Below, piece by piece: positions 32,117 through 40,977 of a stretch of DNA of 64,000 nt (the stretch's first letter is position 1; every line of letters begins with the position of its first letter). A program made the position numbers and the translations under genes. Below the pieces are notes generated by a model, which was not told the DNA's origin, searched no databases, and saw only the letters and a program-made list of their open reading frames with translations. Source of the DNA: ZC4RG29 sp035304385 (GTDB lineage: Bacteria; Bacteroidota; Bacteroidia; Cytophagales; Cyclobacteriaceae); the NCBI GenBank assembly GCA_035304385.1, contig DATGQD010000011.1:1-64000 (forward strand), in the 5' to 3' direction.

Positions 32117-33973
32117 CTACTTCTTCTTCCCCTTTTTCTTCCCTTGCGTTTTCGCTCCACCTTTCGTGGGCTTCGCACTACCTCCCGTGGGCTTTGAGGC
32201 TGACGCCTTCCGCGCTTCCTCGCTGGCTTTCATGGCTTCTTCCAGTTTGGCCATGAACTTCGATTTCTTTCCGCCGCCGAGGTTGCGTTTGCGATTTTCT
32301 TCAAGGATCGCCTTGATCTTGTCTTCATTCACGAAACGGCGGATGATGGCTTGTTGTGCGAAGGTGACAAGGTTTGATATGAAATAATAAAAGGTGAGCC
32401 CGGCAGAAAATGAGTTGAGCACGAAGAAGAAGATCAACGGCATGATGTATGACATCGACTTCATCGGCCCCTGAACAGACGACAGCTGGTTGTTCTGCCA
32501 CGTGTAGATCAGCGTCGATAACGTCATCAATAAGGTGAACAGACTGATGTGATTACCAAGTATCGGTATGGAGAATGCAAAACTGATTACCGAATCGTAT
32601 GTCGAAAGGTCTTCCGCCCACAAGAGTGGCTGCTGACGGAGCTCTATGCTGGCAGGGAAGAGGTAGAACATCGCGAACAGGATGGGCATCTGTAACAGTA
32701 CCGGTATACAGCCGCTGATGGGGTTCACACCCACCTGCTGGTACAACTTGAGTTGTTCCTGCTGAACTTTGCTCATGTCGTCGCCATGCTTTTCCTTAAT
32801 CGTATCCAACTCCGGTTTCAAGACTTTCATCTTTGCCATGCTCAGGTACGACCGGTAGGAGAGTGGCGCTAATACCAGCTTGAGCAGGATGACCAACACA
32901 ATAATGATCAACCCGAAGTTGCCGATGTGAAGTGTGAGGAAGTGGAATACCGGGAAGATGACATACTTGTTCACCCAGTACACCGGCGCAAAGCCCAGGT
33001 AAACGTTGCGCGAAAACTTTTCAGCGACCTTGCCGATCAGCTGGTAATCGTTGGGGCCGAGATAGTACGTAAATCGAGCAGCGCCAGCGGCGAGGTCGGC
33101 CTTCGGTATGCCAAGCTGTACCGAAGCCTTCTTGACGGTCGACGTATCATCCGGATTACTCGAGATCGACAATGCTGCGTTGTGGAACGCCTTGTCGGCA
33201 ATCAGCGACGACAGAAAGTACTTTTGTTTGATGGCGATCCATTGCAAAGGCTCCGACACTGTCTCTGAGTCGTCTGAGCGTTCGGAAAGATGATCAAAGC
33301 CGTCGCTCTCCGAATAATAGTTTATTGTCGTGCTGTTTCTGGTATCCGTCAGGTCCTTCTCCGTAGGCAGCATCGTATGCTCCCAACGTAAGGTGAGCTG
33401 ATCTGCGGTAACGGCATTGGTGAACTTGTCGTTGACCAGTTCATACCGGATGCGGTAGCCGCGGTCCGGTATGGTGTATCGGTGGGCCAGCGAAGAACCA
33501 TCGCTGAGACGCAGTGTATACGTGAGGACCGTACTGTCGGCCTTCTTTTCCTGATGCACCTCGTAAAAGAGGCCGTAGAGGTCGATTTCCCGGCCGTTGT
33601 GTGTTGTCGTCAGGCTGAACCTGGTCGTATTGGGCCGAATCAGGATCAGGGGTTCTTTGTGGTAGGTCTTGTAGTGTTTGAGTTCCAGCTCACGGATTAC
33701 GCCTCCCTGGCTGCTGAACGCAATGTCCAGATCTTCGGTCTCGATACGGGTTATCGACGGCGTGCCGCGCATGAAATCGGAAATTTCACCGTACTGGGAG
33801 GTGAGCACACTGTCGGGAATCGACGGTTCCTGTTCTGTTGTGTCTGTTTTCGGAGTCTCCGCAACAGGGGCTTCTTCGGTCTGCGGCGGGGGCGTCGGGG
33901 GCGAAAACAAATAAAAGTAGGCGACGAGCAGTACCGCGATAAGTGTTAGGCCGATTGCTGAATTACGATCCAT
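32117..33973 (-). CDS. yidC: Membrane protein insertase YidC, 618 aa
   Basis: Inserts inner-membrane proteins. N-terminal helix (SAIGLTLIAVLLVAYFYLFS), a large periplasmic beta domain (about 60-340), then the five-helix insertase core (LVLAPLSYRSYLSMAKMKVL, QQVGVNPISGCIPVLLQMPILFAMFYL, FFFVLNSFSAGLTFYYFISN). The C-terminus is Lys/Ala-rich (GKKKGKKK), which in other YidC proteins helps ribosome contact. Follows pyrG by 93 bp; a bulged hairpin at 33999-34030 lies between them. Confidence 0.96.
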   Translation of the reverse strand: MDRNSAIGLTLIAVLLVAYFYLFSPPTPPPQTEEAPVAETPKTDTTEQEPSIPDSVLTSQYGEISDFMRGTPSITRIETEDLDIAFSSQGGVIRELELKHYKTYHKEPLILIRPNTTRFSLTTTHNGREIDLYGLFYEVHQEKKADSTVLTYTLRLSDGSSLAHRYTIPDRGYRIRYELVNDKFTNAVTADQLTLRWEHTMLPTEKDLTDTRNSTTINYYSESDGFDHLSERSDDSETVSEPLQWIAIKQKYFLSSLIADKAFHNAALSISSNPDDTSTVKKASVQLGIPKADLAAGAARFTYYLGPNDYQLIGKVAEKFSRNVYLGFAPVYWVNKYVIFPVFHFLTLHIGNFGLIIIVLVILLKLVLAPLSYRSYLSMAKMKVLKPELDTIKEKHGDDMSKVQQEQLKLYQQVGVNPISGCIPVLLQMPILFAMFYLFPASIELRQQPLLWAEDLSTYDSVISFAFSIPILGNHISLFTLLMTLSTLIYTWQNNQLSSVQGPMKSMSYIMPLIFFFVLNSFSAGLTFYYFISNLVTFAQQAIIRRFVNEDKIKAILEENRKRNLGGGKKSKFMAKLEEAMKASEEARKASASKPTGGSAKPTKGGAKTQGKKKGKKK

Positions 33974-34066
33974 TCTTTGTTTTTATGCCATCCCTGCAGC
34001 AGGACGCTACCCGTTAGTAGCGTTCCCTGCAAGTTTATTACGTGTACACCAATACAGGTACGTTTC

Positions 34067-35695
34067 TTACCCGTTGACGTTTCTTGATTTTTTATAGTTG
34101 ATGGCCGCCTCCACGAATTTAACAAACAGTGGATGCGGATTGAGAACTGTGCTTTTGAGTTCGGGGTGAAATTGAACGCCGATGAACCAGGGATGTTCTT
34201 TCAACTCGACGATTTCTACCAGTCCGGACTCCGGATTTATTCCTACCGCCTTCAGTCCCGCTTCCTCAGCGCCGGCGAGATACTTGTTGTTGAACTCGTA
34301 CCGGTGGCGGTGGCGCTCGTGAATCGTTGACTCGCCGTAGGCATGGTAGGCCTTGCTGCCCTTTTTCAGCTTGCAGGCATAAGCTCCCAGTCGCATGGTC
34401 CCGCCCTTTTCCGTAATGCGTTTTTGTTCCTCCATAAGGTCGATGACGGGATGTTTGGTATTCGGATCAAGCTCCGTGGAACTGGCTTGCCGCAGTTTCA
34501 GTACGTTACGCGCAAATTCGATGACGGCACATTGCATTCCCAGGCAAACGCCAAAAAAAGGAATCTTCTGTTCCCGCACATAGCGGATGGCCTCGATCTT
34601 TCCTTCCATGCCGCGTTCGCCAAATCCGGGCGCGACCAGGATGCCGTCGAGTCCCGCCAGAATGCTCTCGCTGGTCTCCGGGGTGACATCCTCAGAAGAT
34701 ATCCACTTTACGTTGACCTTACAGTCATTTTCCGCTCCCGCGTGTACGAAAGCCTCGTTGATCGATTTATAGGAGTCGGGCAGCGAAACGTATTTTCCTA
34801 CCAGACCGATGTTTACTTCTTCGGTAGGGCTCTTCACCCTTCCCAGAAATTCTTTCCAATGGTCCAGGTCAGGGTCCTTTCGGGATGAAACCTTTAGTTT
34901 GGCCAGCACCCGTTCGTCGAGCTTTTCCTTTTTCATCAGGAGCGGCACGTCATATATGGAATCGGCGTCGATAGCCTCGATCACTGAATTAAGGTGAACG
35001 TTGCAGAACAGCGCCAGCTTTTTCCGGATTTCCATGGGAAGCGGCCGTTCGGTCCTGCACGCCAGCACGTCGGGCTGGATCCCTGCCTCCAGTAATTGCT
35101 TTACCGAGTGCTGGGTGGGTTTTGTCTTTAACTCCCCCGCGGCCTTCAGATAGGGGATAAGGGTAAGGTGGACGACGAGGGCGTTGTTGGACCCCAGATC
35201 CCACCGAACCTGGCGTACGGCTTCAAGGAAGGGCAGCGATTCGATGTCGCCGACACAACCGCCGATTTCGGTAATAATGAAGTCGTACTCACCACTTTCG
35301 CCCAAAAGGAAGATGTTCCTCTTGATCTCGTCGGTAATGTGGGGTACCACCTGCACTGTCTTGCCCAGGTATTCCCCCTTGCGTTCCTTGGTGATGACGT
35401 TGTTGTAAATCCGGCCCGTAGTGACATTGTTCGCCTGCGACGTGCAGATGTTCAGAAACCGCTCGTAGTGTCCCAGGTCGAGGTCGGTCTCTGCACCGTC
35501 GTTGGTGACATAACATTCGCCATGTTCATACGGGTTGAGTGTACCCGGATCGATGTTGATGTAGGGGTCAAATTTCTGTATCGTAACTCTGAATCCGCGT
35601 GCTTGCAGCAGCTTCCCCAGCGAGGCGGAAATAATGCCCTTTCCCAGCGACGATGTGACACCCCCCGTTACAAAAATATACTTTGCTGATGCCAT
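34067..35695 (-). CDS. pyrG: CTP synthase, 542 aa
   Basis: Makes CTP from UTP, ATP and glutamine. The synthase domain begins KYIFVTGGVTSSLGKG (ATP loop) and contains FDPYINIDPGTLNPYEHGE; the C-terminal class I amidotransferase has the catalytic Cys in FFGVCLGMQCAVIEF and the His/Glu pair in GVQFHPELKS. ATG 35695 gives the family start MASAKYIF. A -7 element lies 20 bp upstream. Confidence 0.97.
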   Translation of the reverse strand: MASAKYIFVTGGVTSSLGKGIISASLGKLLQARGFRVTIQKFDPYINIDPGTLNPYEHGECYVTNDGAETDLDLGHYERFLNICTSQANNVTTGRIYNNVITKERKGEYLGKTVQVVPHITDEIKRNIFLLGESGEYDFIITEIGGCVGDIESLPFLEAVRQVRWDLGSNNALVVHLTLIPYLKAAGELKTKPTQHSVKQLLEAGIQPDVLACRTERPLPMEIRKKLALFCNVHLNSVIEAIDADSIYDVPLLMKKEKLDERVLAKLKVSSRKDPDLDHWKEFLGRVKSPTEEVNIGLVGKYVSLPDSYKSINEAFVHAGAENDCKVNVKWISSEDVTPETSESILAGLDGILVAPGFGERGMEGKIEAIRYVREQKIPFFGVCLGMQCAVIEFARNVLKLRQASSTELDPNTKHPVIDLMEEQKRITEKGGTMRLGAYACKLKKGSKAYHAYGESTIHERHRHRYEFNNKYLAGAEEAGLKAVGINPESGLVEIVELKEHPWFIGVQFHPELKSTVLNPHPLFVKFVEAAINYKKSRNVNG

Positions 35696-35714
35696 AGGTC
35701 CCATTTGCCGGGCA

Positions 35715-35722
35715 CAAAGGTA
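35715..35722 (-). promoter_or_regulatory. -7 element TACCTTTG of pyrG-yidC
   Basis: Exact TAnnTTTG match on the minus strand; transcription would start about 10 bases before the ATG, leaving no room for a long leader. Confidence 0.6.
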
Positions 35723-36129
35723 GGCTAAAAGTTTAAAGTTTAAAGGTCGCCAGCGCCGCCCGTAGGCCAAATAACGCGATGGGTTGCCTGAATTGCCCTG
35801 CCCACTCGCTCCAATCAGAGCACAGGAGTGCAGTTAACTTCGCACTTACGCTATTTCCTTCAACCATCTCGGTTCCTTTGCAGTATTGGGTACTATTTAA
35901 AGCCCTACTTTAATAGTTCATTCCGGGCTTTTCCTGTGCGCATCCAGCCGGGATCACGCGGTTTCGTACACGCCTTTCGGCGGCGGTTTACAGCGCCTCG
36001 TGCGGATTACCTTCCGTTCATCGAAAGAGCCGGTTTCCGACCCCGGCGAGGGGGTTCCCTTTTCACTAAGGAAGCCATTCATGGGTGTCGCATAGTTGCT
36101 TTAATCGGGTTTTCCGGAATCGATTTTAG
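35723..36129. other. Gap of about 400 bp upstream of the type IX adhesin gene
   Basis: A -7-like TAACTTCG (one mismatch) at 35835-35842 faces the adhesin gene, which would give a leader of nearly 300 nt. I see no convincing gene; frames here have unnatural, Arg/Phe-rich composition. No known riboswitch fold was recognised. Confidence 0.4.
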
Positions 36130-39100
36130 ATGGGCCCGAAGCGTCAATTTTTCTTTCTTACGACACTCCTGCTGTCGCTCTTCCTGACCGACGTCAACGC
36201 GCAGTCATGCATAATGGAACCTGGCTTCCAGTTCATTACGAGCAGCCGGGGGTGTGCACCGTTTACCGTCCAGATGGAAACGCTCTTCCTGGAGTCGACG
36301 CCCGGGACGAGATACTATGTCAACTGGGGTGACGGCAGCCAGGTGGAAGAGTTTATCCAGATGAACAACACGGGTGTGATCATCAGTCACACCTACCCCA
36401 ACTCCCCCGTAACCTGTGGTTACGATGTCGTCATCGAAGCGGAAAACGGCTGTAATCCCCCCGGCGAGGTGGTTCCGGTCACAACCCAGGTTATTGTCTG
36501 GACTAACGATGTGATCTCAATGGACCCCGGCGTGTTTCGCGTCTGCCAGGGCTTTGCCGCCAGCCTGAACTTCGTCGATAACAGCGACTGGAACTGTTTT
36601 CCCCGTGCTACACGCGAAAACGGCGAACCCCGCTGGATCCAGTGGATATACGGAACCGGCAGCGCCGCAAACCGGATCCCGGGCATGCAGGTTAACGGTG
36701 CTACCCCAGGCGGCTTTCCGTACTACGATCCTGCACCCGGCCGCAACCCCATTTACCCGGTGACCTCACCCGGCCAGGTTAGCCTCGACATAGACGTGCC
36801 CGTAACGACCCCTGCCGACATCGGTAAAGAATTCGAAGTCACCCTCAGAAACTGGAACCAGTGTAACCCGTACGATAATGTCGTCACCGATGGAAACCCC
36901 TTCAACCCGGTAAGCGGGAATGTGGCCAACGGCGACAACGCACCGCAGGTCACCACCGGACGCATCGTGATCGTGCCTGCTCCTGAACCTGATTTCCTCA
37001 CCCGTGCGGGTAGCGCTGCCGGTCCGCTGCAGTCTGTCTTCTGTATCGACGATGACATCTACTTCGACAACGAAACGCCGTCGATCTCAGGGGCCAGTTT
37101 CCGATACAGATGGGAGTTTTACGATAACGCTACCGGCGCCGGGTCGCCCCTGGCCACCAGTACGCAAGCCAATCCGAGTTTTTCCTACAGCACTTCCGGA
37201 CAAAAGCTGGTACGCCTTTACGTGCGCGACGCTAACGCCGCTGGAGGTTGCGAGTCGGTTGTCGATAAACTCGTTACCATCTCGCCTTCGCTCACGGCAC
37301 GAATCCGTGTAACCGACCTGGCCGACAACACCATTACACCCGATTTCTGCCAGGAACCCGCTACACCGTACACCACTTTCGACGCTCGTTTCCACGACGA
37401 TTCTTTCGGCACGCCGATGCCGACAACCCAGTATCGCTGGGAGTTCTACGATGAGAACAATACCATGGTCTTTGAAGCGCCTTCAGGTGGAGGGTTCTCC
37501 GCCAGTCCTCTCGGACCATTCGACCGCGCGTTTATCAACAAGGGAACCTATCGCGTGCGCCTGAGGATACGCGACAATGTGACGTCCTGCGAATCCGTAG
37601 ACGAGGTCACGGTCAGGGTATTCGAGAAACCCATACCGGCGTTTACTTTCAACCAGGTTTGCCTGGGCGAAGCCACAAGCTTCTCCGAATCGTCGACGCT
37701 GAACCCGCTGGAAGGGGAGACCATCGTCTCCTGGGAATGGGACATGAGCTATGATGGCGTCACCTTCAATGCTGAACCTACGCTACTGAATCAGCAGGCC
37801 TTCGACTACACATTCCCCACCGCAGGTACGCATACCGTAGCCTTGCGAGTAACGGCAGGCTCCGGCGGCTGCAGCGCCATACTCGCCCAGGATGTGATCG
37901 TCGATGCAACACCGCTCGCGGCCTTTACACCCAGCACTACGGCAGGGTGCAGCGTCCTCAGCATCACCCTGACCAATACCGTGGTGTCCAGCCAGCCGAT
38001 CGCCATCGACCGGTACATATGGGAAGTGGATGAGGGCAGCGGCTTTGTGGTCGACTCGGTACAACGCCCGAGCGACCCCACCTTCACCGATCAGTATGTG
38101 ATGTACCTCGACAATCACGATATGGTCGACAAAACGTATCAGGTACGGTTGCGCGCCATCAGCGTCAACGACTGTGAGACAGTCTCCGCCCCGGTGGCGA
38201 TAACGGTATTCCCCGGACCAAAAGCGGGCTTTATCTCGGTGAACTACTCCCCGTTTGACGATAACTGCTCGCCGCAGGAGGTGGACTTCAGTGTAGACGC
38301 CGAAACTCAGGCGCTTAACCCCACCGACTATACGTGGACGGTCAGCGATAACAACGGCGTGCTGGATGTCATAAGCACAGGCACGACACCCGCCTTCAGT
38401 TATGAGTTTGCCAATACCACACAGTCGATGAAGGACTTTCGGGTTGCTTTGCGCGCTACCTTGCCCAGCGCCTGCTACGGAGACTCCACCCGGCTGATCC
38501 GTATTAGTCCCCTTCCTTCTTCCGCCTTTGAGATCGATACTTTACTATTTGACTGCGAAGTGATGAACCTTCGCTTTGAAGCTACTCAGAAAGGCCTTAG
38601 TGAATATGCCTGGGAGCTTAGGGTGAACGGTACTATCGTTACCGCTTCGACTGGCACCAACGATTACTTCGAACATAACTTTAACCGGCTCACCTCCGGC
38701 GAGCAGAACGTGGAAGTCGCTCTCGTCACGCGCAACCTTGCCAACTGTCAGAGTCCGGCCACCCAGCGGCAGGTAACCGTACCGGAGCTCAAGAATGTGG
38801 TGGCGTCATTCACCGCCTCGCCGACAACACAATCGTGGCCCAACAATACGGTAACCCTGAGCCACACGGCAACCGTGGGACCCTGGGATTATCTGTGGGA
38901 TTTTGGTGATGGTACCTCTTCTACCAATCCATCCGTAGGGCAACACGTCTATGCTGCAGAGGGGACCTACCTTATTACGCTGACCGTGTCCGACGGTGAA
39001 TGCGTTGCCCAGCAGGTACAGTCGGTAACCATCAACCCCATACCTCCGATCGTCGACTTCGCCTACGATCCGGGTCATGGCTGTGCACCGCTGACAGTGA

Positions 39101-39849
39101 ACTTTACGAACCTGTCGCAATATGCCGATCCGTCAACGTACTTCTGGCAATTCGGTGAGAACGAGGGTACGTCGCGCGCTGTTAACCCGACGTACACGTA
39201 CCATTCTCCCGGCACATACTCGGTAACGCTTACGGCATCCAACGCTTCCGGCGAAGAGGTCACGATCACCAAGCACCTTATCATCGAAGTGTACCCGAGG
39301 CCTACTGCCCAGTTCACGATGAAGCCACGCGTCATCCACGTTCCAGGCGGCGAGGTGTACACCAACAACCAAAGCTTTGGCGCCACCAGCTACTTGTGGG
39401 ATTTCGGCGACGGGTCTATATCGACGGAGTATCAGCCAAAACATACCTACAACCAGGTCGGGGAAGGAAGCTTTGACGTCACCCTTATCGCATACAACGA
39501 CTTCGGATGTACGGACACGCTGAAGTTGGAGCAGGCAGTTCAGGTTATCCAGGGTGGTCGCATGCTGATTCCCAACGCCTTCTCGCCCGACCCGTCCGGC
39601 CCGGGAAGTACCGATGTACTGCGAAACGACGTCTTCCTGCCGATCATGGAAGGTGTTACCGAGTACCAGATGCTGGTGTTCAACCGATGGGGTGAGTTGT
39701 TGTTCGAAACGCGTGATCCTTCCCACGGATGGGATGGGTATTTCAGAGGGAAACTTTGCCAGCAAGATGTGTATGTCTACAAGATACAGGCGAAGTTTTC
39801 CGACGGTGAAACGGTGACACGAATAGGAGATATCAACCTGCTGCGTTAG
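36130..39849 (+). CDS. PKD-repeat adhesin with type IX (type B) C-terminal sorting domain, 1239 aa
   Basis: Signal peptide 1-25 (TDVNAQ). The body is a chain of Ig/PKD-like domains; typical PKD motifs are YLWDFGDGTSSTNPSVGQHV, YFWQFGENEGTSRAVNPTYT and YLWDFGDGSISTEYQPKHTY in the last third. The final 95 residues (LIPNAFSPD, YQMLVFNRWGELLFET, GWDGYFRGKLCQQDVYVYKI, GDINLLR) are the gliding-motility-associated C-terminal domain, the type B signal for the type IX secretion system. Probably a surface-attached adhesin. Next gene is its likely PorP/SprF partner, 2 bp away. Confidence 0.93.
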   Translation: MGPKRQFFFLTTLLLSLFLTDVNAQSCIMEPGFQFITSSRGCAPFTVQMETLFLESTPGTRYYVNWGDGSQVEEFIQMNNTGVIISHTYPNSPVTCGYDVVIEAENGCNPPGEVVPVTTQVIVWTNDVISMDPGVFRVCQGFAASLNFVDNSDWNCFPRATRENGEPRWIQWIYGTGSAANRIPGMQVNGATPGGFPYYDPAPGRNPIYPVTSPGQVSLDIDVPVTTPADIGKEFEVTLRNWNQCNPYDNVVTDGNPFNPVSGNVANGDNAPQVTTGRIVIVPAPEPDFLTRAGSAAGPLQSVFCIDDDIYFDNETPSISGASFRYRWEFYDNATGAGSPLATSTQANPSFSYSTSGQKLVRLYVRDANAAGGCESVVDKLVTISPSLTARIRVTDLADNTITPDFCQEPATPYTTFDARFHDDSFGTPMPTTQYRWEFYDENNTMVFEAPSGGGFSASPLGPFDRAFINKGTYRVRLRIRDNVTSCESVDEVTVRVFEKPIPAFTFNQVCLGEATSFSESSTLNPLEGETIVSWEWDMSYDGVTFNAEPTLLNQQAFDYTFPTAGTHTVALRVTAGSGGCSAILAQDVIVDATPLAAFTPSTTAGCSVLSITLTNTVVSSQPIAIDRYIWEVDEGSGFVVDSVQRPSDPTFTDQYVMYLDNHDMVDKTYQVRLRAISVNDCETVSAPVAITVFPGPKAGFISVNYSPFDDNCSPQEVDFSVDAETQALNPTDYTWTVSDNNGVLDVISTGTTPAFSYEFANTTQSMKDFRVALRATLPSACYGDSTRLIRISPLPSSAFEIDTLLFDCEVMNLRFEATQKGLSEYAWELRVNGTIVTASTGTNDYFEHNFNRLTSGEQNVEVALVTRNLANCQSPATQRQVTVPELKNVVASFTASPTTQSWPNNTVTLSHTATVGPWDYLWDFGDGTSSTNPSVGQHVYAAEGTYLITLTVSDGECVAQQVQSVTINPIPPIVDFAYDPGHGCAPLTVNFTNLSQYADPSTYFWQFGENEGTSRAVNPTYTYHSPGTYSVTLTASNASGEEVTITKHLIIEVYPRPTAQFTMKPRVIHVPGGEVYTNNQSFGATSYLWDFGDGSISTEYQPKHTYNQVGEGSFDVTLIAYNDFGCTDTLKLEQAVQVIQGGRMLIPNAFSPDPSGPGSTDVLRNDVFLPIMEGVTEYQMLVFNRWGELLFETRDPSHGWDGYFRGKLCQQDVYVYKIQAKFSDGETVTRIGDINLLR

Positions 39850-39851
39850 CG

Positions 39852-40874
39852 ATGAAAAAGAGATGGAGCACGATAGTCTTGTTGGCGCTGAGTACGGTCG
39901 CTTTTGCGCAGGATCCGGAATTCTCCCAGTATTATTCCGCGCCGCTGTATTTGAATCCGGCCTTTACAGGTACGGCTTCAGACCACCGCCTCATTGCGAA
40001 CTACAGAAACCAATGGCCTAACGTCGCCAGCGGGTTCGTTACCTACGCAGTCAGCTACGATTACAATCTCTCCGACCTCAACAGTGGGCTGGGGTTCATG
40101 GTGGTGACAGACCGCGCGGGGTCGGCCAACCTCCAATCCACCGTCGTGAATTTCCAATATTCGTACAAGGTGAATTTTAACCGCAAGGTGATGCTTTCCA
40201 CCGGCCTCAACTTTGGTATCGGCTTCCGGAGTATCGACTACAACAAACTGGTTTTCGGAGATCAGCTCGCGTTCGACTCTGACGGCAACGTGCCGACCGA
40301 CGACCCGATAATGGGGAGCCTTGGAAATTCCAGGTATTTCGATTTCGGTACAGGCCTTCTGGTATATAGCAGAATGTTCTGGGTAGGGTTCGCGGGGCAA
40401 CACCTGAATAACCCCAACCGATCTCTTCTGGGAGAGGAGGCCGTAATTCCCATGAAGCTTACCTTCCACGGCGGTGTACGGATTCCTTTGTATAACGGAC
40501 CCTTCAAACGAGAGCGCGTTGCCGCCATTGCTCCCTCGTTCATCTACAAGCAGCAGGGGCCGTTCGATCAGCTCGACCTCGGAGCGTATTTTCTGTACGA
40601 ACCCGTTGTCGTCGGACTTTGGTATCGGGGTATCCCTGTCAAGCAGAACGTCCGCGATAACATCAGCCAGGATGCTATGGTAATTGTCATCGGCTTCCAG
40701 ATGAAAAAAGTTGAGCTTTCCTATAGCTACGACCTCACCGTGTCCGACCTGGGGCCCGTCGCTGGCGGCGCACACGAAGTAGCCGTCAAATACAAGCTCA
40801 ACGTGATGGAAAGTCAGAAGACTAAGAAAAAGGAGAAATACATTCCCTGTCCGACGTTTCTGAGAGTGGACTAG
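39852..40874 (+). CDS. PorP/SprF family type IX secretion membrane protein, 340 aa
   Basis: Signal peptide 1-19 (FAQ), then QDPEFSQYYSAPLYLNPAFTGT, the diagnostic PorP/SprF start, and a beta-barrel with alternating strands to the C-terminus. SprF-like proteins are needed for export or anchoring of one specific partner carrying a type B sorting domain; the partner here is clearly the adhesin gene just upstream. Confidence 0.94.
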   Translation: MKKRWSTIVLLALSTVAFAQDPEFSQYYSAPLYLNPAFTGTASDHRLIANYRNQWPNVASGFVTYAVSYDYNLSDLNSGLGFMVVTDRAGSANLQSTVVNFQYSYKVNFNRKVMLSTGLNFGIGFRSIDYNKLVFGDQLAFDSDGNVPTDDPIMGSLGNSRYFDFGTGLLVYSRMFWVGFAGQHLNNPNRSLLGEEAVIPMKLTFHGGVRIPLYNGPFKRERVAAIAPSFIYKQQGPFDQLDLGAYFLYEPVVVGLWYRGIPVKQNVRDNISQDAMVIVIGFQMKKVELSYSYDLTVSDLGPVAGGAHEVAVKYKLNVMESQKTKKKEKYIPCPTFLRVD

Positions 40875-40881
40875 AGAGAAA

Positions 40882-40930
40882 GGTTGAAGAGCTGAAGAGT
40901 TGAAGAGTTGAGGGGTTGAAGAGTTGAAGG
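40882..40930. repeat. GTTGAAGAG nonamer array
   Basis: About five units of 9 bp (GTTGAAGAG/GCTGAAGAG), the reverse complement of the TTCAACTCT arrays elsewhere, right after the porP/sprF stop codon. Confidence 0.75.
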
Positions 40931-40965
40931 GTGTAGTAAAGAGATCGCAATTCCGCTATGATTCC

Positions 40966-40973
40966 TAAATTTG
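40966..40973 (+). promoter_or_regulatory. -7 element TAAATTTG for the CCA-adding-type enzyme
   Basis: Exact TAnnTTTG match ending 4 bp before the ATG; the transcript would be leaderless. Confidence 0.5.
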
Positions 40974-40977
40974 GCGG

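Noticed and set aside
33999..34030. Hairpin between pyrG and yidC considered as terminator
   Set aside because: GCAGGACGCTA pairs with TAGCGTTCCCTGC with a 2-nt bulge, but no T-run follows on the minus strand, so termination is unlikely.
35828..36187. 119-codon frame upstream of the type IX adhesin
   Set aside because: Arg/Phe/Ser-rich, overlaps the adhesin signal peptide in another frame, no family.
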